Shown one piece after another: positions 20,422 through 24,990 of a stretch of DNA of 24,990 nucleotides. This DNA comes from a virus. The first letter of the stretch is position 1. The number at the start of each line of letters is the position of its first letter. The translations under genes were made by a program, and so were the position numbers. The notes below the pieces were generated by a model. That model saw nothing but the letters and a program-made list of their open reading frames with translations. It was not told where the DNA came from and ran no database searches. The DNA is taken from positions 1 to 24,990 of IMG/VR virus record IMGVR_UViG_3300046028_002005; one strand, given 5' to 3'.

Positions 20422-21176
20422 TGCCAGAGACATTCATACCTTTTGACCCAAAGAAGGTACCAGGAAATGTTATTATCACAGGTGGTACGACATCAAATAC
20501 TAAGCAACGTAGCGGTTTTACACTTGTAGATGTTGTTTCCACAGAGCCATTAGTTGCAGATCGAAATAGACTGCTACAAGATTTTGAGGGATTTACTGCT
20601 GATTACCGTAGGGCCTTGTCACAAAAGTTAAAGGCTGCTGGTTATTACCGTGGCGATGTCACTGGTAAGCCAAGTCTTAAATTACAAGATGCATATTTTG
20701 CTGCCTATGAAGATCTAAATACTTATACACGTGAGCGATTTAGTGCCCTTCCTGGTGCAGCACAACAGACAACACCTGTAGATAATCTTGACACATTCTT
20801 ATCTAAGCAGACAACAGATGATGGTAGTGGTAGTGGCGAGAAGATTACCAAGATCCAACAACAAAGAAACCTTAGTCCAGATAGTATTGAAGCAACTATT
20901 GACAAGGTATTCCGCGACTTAACAGGTAGTGGTGCGTCTAAGGCACAGATTGCTAAGTACACAAAGAACATTCAGACACAGATGGCTAAACCACAAAACC
21001 TTGCACAAACAGAATACAAGAATATGGGTGGCGGAGTACAGCGCCAGATTGTAACTGAGGCTGCCTTTGATCCAGAGTCATTCCTTATCGAAGAGGTATC
21101 TAAGGGTGACCCTGCAAAGGCAAGCAGTGTTATGGGATTCTATGAAACATTTAACAAATTCATTGGGAGAGGCTAA
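20421..21176 (+). CDS. Hypothetical structural-type protein, 251 residues
   Basis: It starts in a TAATG overlap with the giant gene and ends in one with the next. Residues about 65-100 (LSQKLKAAGYYRGDVTG... then LQDAYFAAYEDLN) are reminiscent of a peptidoglycan-binding repeat (L..L...GYY.GdvtG......a), though the match is weak. The rest is helical and Gln/Thr-rich, with an acidic region around FDPESFLIEE near 215-225. It probably belongs to the same virion complex as its neighbours. No function is assigned. Confidence 0.6.
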   Translation: MPETFIPFDPKKVPGNVIITGGTTSNTKQRSGFTLVDVVSTEPLVADRNRLLQDFEGFTADYRRALSQKLKAAGYYRGDVTGKPSLKLQDAYFAAYEDLNTYTRERFSALPGAAQQTTPVDNLDTFLSKQTTDDGSGSGEKITKIQQQRNLSPDSIEATIDKVFRDLTGSGASKAQIAKYTKNIQTQMAKPQNLAQTEYKNMGGGVQRQIVTEAAFDPESFLIEEVSKGDPAKASSVMGFYETFNKFIGRG

Positions 21177-22678
21177 TGGCAGAAACATTAAAGCAGACCC
21201 AAGGTAAGTTACAGTCACGGATTGCTCAACTTCTTAATCAGGCAGCAAAAGAAACAGACCTTGTTGAAAAGGCACGTCTAAAAGGACAAGCCAAGAAACT
21301 CAATCAACAACTCGAAAAATCTAAACAATCATCTAACTTGGAAAAGAATCTATCTGTAGTTGAAAAAGCACAGAAAGAACTTGATCGCCTTAATGCTTTA
21401 GATCCTAATACACCTGGTGTTGCACCTGCAAAAACTGCACAACAAAACATTATTAATGATGCTACAAAGAAAGGCTTACCAAAGCCAGAAGTAAAGAAAA
21501 AAACAGAACCAACTATTATTGATACTGCTGCATCTAAAGCAGCAGCAGACAAGAAAAAGGTAACAACTCCAGCAGTTGATAACCAAGCAAAACTTCCTCC
21601 AAAGAAAACTGCTACTCCTGCTCCTGGTGGTGCATTTACAGATTCACAAAACGCAGCACGTATATCAAAAACTGGTACAAAGACTGCCACTGGTAATGAA
21701 GATATCAATGCCATCTATGCTCTTGCTAGATCTAAGTATGACAACGTAGATTCTATCTTCCTGTATGACCAAGAACTCAAGCAGATTCTTATTGATGCTG
21801 TTGGAGATATTGCAACCGCTAAAGATGATATGGAACCAGACGAGTTCCTTCGTCGTCTTAATGCATCTGACTGGGCTATCCGTAACGCCAGTACATATCG
21901 TGCTCGTGATGCACAACGCAGAGAGTACAACGAAACTTTAGACAAGTATAACAAGCAGTTAGAGATGGCTGATACCCAAGATAAGAAGGATGCAATCCTT
22001 TCTAAGATTGGTCAGTTAAATAATACTTCTTCTTATGCTCGTGGTTTAGCATCTGCTAAGGCTTACATCGAAGCAACTGCATCAGGTCTTACTGGAACTA
22101 TGGATCCAGCACGTCTTGATGCTTTCGTTAAACGTATGTATGACTCAGCCAATGACAAAGATCCAAACATTATCAATCGTGAGTTGGCTGCACTTATTTC
22201 GTATAAGCCTGGTAGCCAACTAGGTGGTGCAATAGGAGCAGACCTAACAGTACTTCGTGCTACAGCACGTGCTAATGGATTTGATTTGGATACTACATTC
22301 AAAGATCAAATTAATAACTGGATGCAACGTCTAGCAGTAGGCGAGTCAGTAGAGACATTTAAGAATACAATCAGAAGTCAGGCTAAGTTAGGTCTACCAG
22401 ATAAGGTAGCAAACCTATTAGACCAGGGTCTTGATCTAGCAAACATCTATGCACCATACAAAAATGTTATGGCTGCTGTACTAGAAGTCGCACCTGATTC
22501 TATTAACCTTAACGATAAGACATTGCGTTCTGCAATTGGACCAGAAAAAGAAATGTCTCTTTATGATTTCCAACGTACACTTCGCAAAGATTCACGTTGG
22601 CAGTACACAGACAATGCTCGCACTGAAGCATCAGATTCAGTACTTAAAGTCCTCAAGGACTTTGGATTTCAGGGGTAA
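21176..22678 (+). CDS. Hypothetical structural-type protein, 500 residues
   Basis: The N-terminal 60-70 residues form a Lys/Gln-rich coiled coil (EKARLKGQAKKLNQQLEKSK). A Lys/Pro/Ala/Thr linker (about 70-165) follows, then a helical domain of about 330 residues. The domain contains MEPDEFLRRLNASDWAIRN (about 222-240), a motif echoed in the next gene product. It begins by overlap with the preceding stop. The pattern of coiled coil, flexible linker and helical domain suits an internal or connector protein. No enzyme motif is seen. Confidence 0.62.
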   Translation: MAETLKQTQGKLQSRIAQLLNQAAKETDLVEKARLKGQAKKLNQQLEKSKQSSNLEKNLSVVEKAQKELDRLNALDPNTPGVAPAKTAQQNIINDATKKGLPKPEVKKKTEPTIIDTAASKAAADKKKVTTPAVDNQAKLPPKKTATPAPGGAFTDSQNAARISKTGTKTATGNEDINAIYALARSKYDNVDSIFLYDQELKQILIDAVGDIATAKDDMEPDEFLRRLNASDWAIRNASTYRARDAQRREYNETLDKYNKQLEMADTQDKKDAILSKIGQLNNTSSYARGLASAKAYIEATASGLTGTMDPARLDAFVKRMYDSANDKDPNIINRELAALISYKPGSQLGGAIGADLTVLRATARANGFDLDTTFKDQINNWMQRLAVGESVETFKNTIRSQAKLGLPDKVANLLDQGLDLANIYAPYKNVMAAVLEVAPDSINLNDKTLRSAIGPEKEMSLYDFQRTLRKDSRWQYTDNARTEASDSVLKVLKDFGFQG

Positions 22679-22682
22679 ATAA

Positions 22683-24113
22683 ATGGCTAGAGAAGATATG
22701 ATGATTGATGAAGGTGTTGCATTTGGTCGCCGTCGTACAAATACACCAACTTCTTCTGCAACCAAAGAAGATGTAAGTCAAGCACTTAAAGATGCTGCTG
22801 AAAGTCTTGGTGTTGATTCAGCAGGCGATCAATTTGAATCAACAGAATTATTTTCTCCTATTGGTGGAGGCCAACCAGTAGCAGGTGCTAGTATTGCAGA
22901 TGCTGATATGTTTATGAGGGAAGGTTATACCCCTGGAACATTACCAGCAGAATACCAAACTCTATTTGGGAATGATCCAGATGTTATTGGTTACAAAGTT
23001 TCAACTAATCCAGATGGAAGCCAAAGTATAACCGTTGCCAAAGCACAAGGCGATGCTGATGGTGGTCTTCAATTTCAAACATATGGTGCCTCATTCGAAA
23101 CAGATGCTTCAGGCAAAATAGTCCCATTTGTTAGAAGCGCAACAGGTAACAATAATTCAGGCAACGGCAATGATAGTAAAAATGGACTTTATACAGCATC
23201 AGATGGAAGAAAGTTTAATGACCCAGACACATTTGCTTTGTATCAGGGAAACCTAGACGAAAAAAAAGAAGGCCGTAAATCTGCATACGATCTATTGCTA
23301 TCAGAGTTTGATCGTTATGGACTAGGTGCTCTAGTAACTCCACTCAAGTCTTTGATTGAAGAAGGCGTATCTCCATCAGAGTTTACACTTCGCCTACGTG
23401 AGACAGATGCTTACAAGAGGCGCTTTGCTGCTAACGCGCAGCGTGTGGCTAAGGGCCTACGTGCACTATCTGAGGCTGAGTACATCGGTACTGAAGACCA
23501 GTACCAGGATGTAATGCGTCGCTATGGTATGCCTGAGTCCTATTACGCAAAGGGTGACCTTGGTATTCAGAGTGGATTTGAGAAGTTCCTAGCAGGAGAT
23601 GTATCTGCAGTAGAACTAGAAGACCGAATCCAGACAGCGCAAAACCGTGTGGTTAACTCTAATCCAGAAGTTTCTAAGGCACTTAAACAATTTTATCCAG
23701 GTATCTCTAATGGAGATATCTTATCTTATGTACTAGATCCAACCAATGCTATTGAGAACATCAAGCGCAAGGTAACTGCTGCTGAGATCGGTGGCGCTGC
23801 AATTCAATCTGGATTACAGGCTGGAGTTGCACGTGCTGAAGAACTTGGTGCTGCTGGTATTACCAAGCAACAAGCACAATCAGGGTTTGGAACTATTGCA
23901 GGTGGACTACAACGTGGTTCACAACTTGCATCTATCTACGGAGAAGATCCATATAGCCAAGCAATTGCAGAGACAGAAGTCTTTGGAATTGCTGGTGCTC
24001 AGGATGCAGCAAAGCAACGTAAGAAAATTACTGGACTAGAAAGGGCTACCTTCAGTGGTCAGTCTGGTGCATCTTCAGGTGCACTAGCGCGAGACCGTGC
24101 TGGCGCTTACTAA
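22683..24113 (+). CDS. Hypothetical structural-type protein, 476 residues
   Basis: ATG 22683 follows the previous stop by four bases. The N-terminal ~195 residues are polar and low-complexity, including a Gly/Asn/Ser run near 155-166. A helical C-terminal domain contains VSPSEFTLRLRETDAYKRRF, parallel to the motif in the preceding protein. This is followed by a long Ala/Gly/Gln-rich end with AAEIGGAAIQSGLQ and SGFGTIAGGLQRG repeats that may form an amphipathic, membrane-interacting helix. The last genes before the capsid block are likely virion proteins. No established family is recognised. Confidence 0.62.
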   Translation: MAREDMMIDEGVAFGRRRTNTPTSSATKEDVSQALKDAAESLGVDSAGDQFESTELFSPIGGGQPVAGASIADADMFMREGYTPGTLPAEYQTLFGNDPDVIGYKVSTNPDGSQSITVAKAQGDADGGLQFQTYGASFETDASGKIVPFVRSATGNNNSGNGNDSKNGLYTASDGRKFNDPDTFALYQGNLDEKKEGRKSAYDLLLSEFDRYGLGALVTPLKSLIEEGVSPSEFTLRLRETDAYKRRFAANAQRVAKGLRALSEAEYIGTEDQYQDVMRRYGMPESYYAKGDLGIQSGFEKFLAGDVSAVELEDRIQTAQNRVVNSNPEVSKALKQFYPGISNGDILSYVLDPTNAIENIKRKVTAAEIGGAAIQSGLQAGVARAEELGAAGITKQQAQSGFGTIAGGLQRGSQLASIYGEDPYSQAIAETEVFGIAGAQDAAKQRKKITGLERATFSGQSGASSGALARDRAGAY

Positions 24114-24117
24114 ATAA

Positions 24118-24210
24118 CAAGCCTGCCAATGGGACGACTGGTCCGTTGGAGTGAGATTAAAACCAGTAGCAAGAGCCATACCACCTCCCCCAAGGTGAAT
24201 GTGAGGCTTG
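24118..24210 (+). ncRNA. Candidate structured RNA with pseudoknot, scaffold-gene leader
   Basis: A closing stem CAAGCCT/AGGCTTG (24118-24124 with 24204-24210) encloses hairpin CCAATGG/CCGTTGG (24126-24132 with 24143-24149). The loop sequence ACTGGT (24137-24142) of that hairpin is exactly complementary to ACCAGT (24162-24167), giving an H-type pseudoknot. A third hairpin CACCT/AGGTG (24182-24197) follows. The element fills the only sizeable gap (114 bases) in the late operon and ends about 20 bases before the ribosome site. All pairings are read by eye; there is no comparative support yet. Confidence 0.5.
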
Positions 24211-24242
24211 CGTCAATCTAACAAAGAATGGGAGAAGGACCT

Positions 24243-24710
24243 ATGTCCAATTATGACTACGAGGATGATGACTTCGATACGGACTCATCAGGCAATGACC
24301 TTGTAAAACAACTGCGTAAGCAATTAAAAGCGAAAGAGAAAGAACTGAGCGAAAAAGATTCTGCTCTAAACAATCTTTCAAAGACGCAACGTGAACGAGC
24401 AATCAAAGATGCCCTCGCAAGTCGCGGGGTAAACAGCAAAATTGCTGCATTTATCCCACAGGATATAGACCCAACTGAAGAGTCTGTATCTAAATGGTTA
24501 GAAGATTATGCCGATGTATTCGGTTATGAATCTAACCAGACCCAGGCAACACCTAACGTTAATCCAGCCGATGCTGCTGCATATAAGCGTATGACTAATA
24601 CTGTCGAAACAGGAGTATCTCCTGAACACAACGACAACATTATGCAGAAACTTATGAATGCAAATAGCAGAGAAGAACTAGATGATGTTATTAGGTTGTC
24701 TGGACTCTAA
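24243..24710 (+). CDS. Scaffold-like protein
   Basis: From ATG 24243 (GAAGG a few bases upstream) the product is 155 residues; five further in-frame codons upstream are less likely. It has a very acidic N-terminus (YEDDDFDTDSS) and a charged coiled coil LVKQLRKQLKAKEKELSEKDSALNNL at about 20-45. A helical middle and a C-terminal helix-rich end (MQKLMNANSREELDDVI) follow. Small size, acidity, coiled coil and position directly before the capsid gene are typical of head scaffolding proteins. No protease motif is visible. Confidence 0.7.
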   Translation: MSNYDYEDDDFDTDSSGNDLVKQLRKQLKAKEKELSEKDSALNNLSKTQRERAIKDALASRGVNSKIAAFIPQDIDPTEESVSKWLEDYADVFGYESNQTQATPNVNPADAAAYKRMTNTVETGVSPEHNDNIMQKLMNANSREELDDVIRLSGL

Positions 24711-24741
24711 TCCGATCCTAAAATAAGAAAGGCTAGACCCA

Positions 24742-24990
24742 ATGGCAATTCCAACAGGTACCCCTACCACCACGTCTAGCATCAGCAACCTCGTACAAGC
24801 AGCATACGACCAGTATGTAAGAATGGCACTACGTTCCATTCCTGTTATGCGTTCACTTGCAGATGTTAAGCCAGTTCAACAGGCGATGCCAGGATCATCA
24901 GTTGTTTTCTCAATCTACTCAGATTTGGCTCAGGCTACTTCTACATTGACAGAAACATCAGATGTATCTTCTATCGCACTAGGTAACCCA
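24742..24990 (+). CDS. Major capsid protein, N-terminal part
   Basis: The gene leaves through the right edge after 83 codons. ATG 24742 is about 30 bases after the scaffold stop, with AAGAAAGG upstream. The visible part (a flexible Thr-rich start, a helix NLVQAAYDQYVRMALRS, then GSSVVFSIYSD and LTETSDVSS) matches the N-terminal arm and E-loop style of HK97-fold major capsid proteins, which often carry a TLTE-D segment. Position after a scaffold-like gene agrees. The full fold cannot be checked within the window. Confidence 0.75.
   Translation, partial: MAIPTGTPTTTSSISNLVQAAYDQYVRMALRSIPVMRSLADVKPVQQAMPGSSVVFSIYSDLAQATSTLTETSDVSSIALGNP

Noticed and set aside
24118-24210. tRNA, hammerhead or HDV-type ribozyme in the scaffold leader.
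   Set aside because: No T-loop or CTGATGA core is present, and the order of paired segments differs from the HDV double pseudoknot.

Overview
The window is part of a tailed double-stranded DNA bacteriophage that probably infects an actinobacterium. The evidence for a phage is the run terminase large subunit, portal, large virion-type proteins, scaffold-like protein and start of the major capsid protein, together with a replication block of phage type. The evidence for an actinobacterial host is a complete WhiB-type iron-sulfur regulator (four cysteines plus the GIWGG turn); WhiB proteins are known only from Actinobacteria and their phages. The DNA is moderately AT-rich, unlike phages of Streptomyces or Mycobacterium. 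This would fit a low-GC planktonic freshwater actinobacterium such as the Nanopelagicales (acI), but that host guess is inference.

Layout. (1) Positions 1-6055, plus strand: a tightly overlapping early/replication operon. It encodes the end of an Ntn-hydrolase/HslV-like peptidase, a Cas4/RecB-like Fe-S nuclease, a small zinc protein, WhiB, a RecA/DnaB-like ATPase, a Hjc-like resolvase, a possible second nuclease, a primase split into separate zinc-finger and Toprim polypeptides, a MazG-like protein, a sigma-like protein and an FmdB-type zinc ribbon. It ends at a strong hairpin at 6054-6093 that also serves the convergent operon. (2) 6126-9817, minus strand: seventeen mostly tiny genes (30-140 codons) with strong Shine-Dalgarno sites and stop-start overlaps. 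They include several zinc ribbons, two single-pass membrane miniproteins and, last in the operon, a lysozyme/transglycosylase with its own signal peptide. They are driven by a near-consensus promoter at 9870-9898 whose spacer is a perfect palindrome. (3) 9818-10696: a gene-free control region with two perfect DnaA boxes, many short dyads, and a run of hairpins ending just before the terminase gene. (4) 10697-24990, plus strand: the packaging and head operon, i.e. terminase, basic protein, portal, small proteins, a 1608-residue protein, three further medium or large proteins, a structured non-coding leader, scaffold-like protein and the start of the capsid gene.

How it fits together. The leftmost block would copy and recombine the genome and reset host transcription (WhiB plus sigma-like protein). 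The minus-strand block looks like an early or accessory set of small effectors plus a lysis enzyme, kept under an operator. The right block packages DNA and builds the head. The least explained parts are the pseudoknot-capable RNA before the scaffold gene (24118-24210), the hairpin-rich leader before terminase, the overlapping signal peptide of the lysozyme, and the giant protein placed between portal and capsid.
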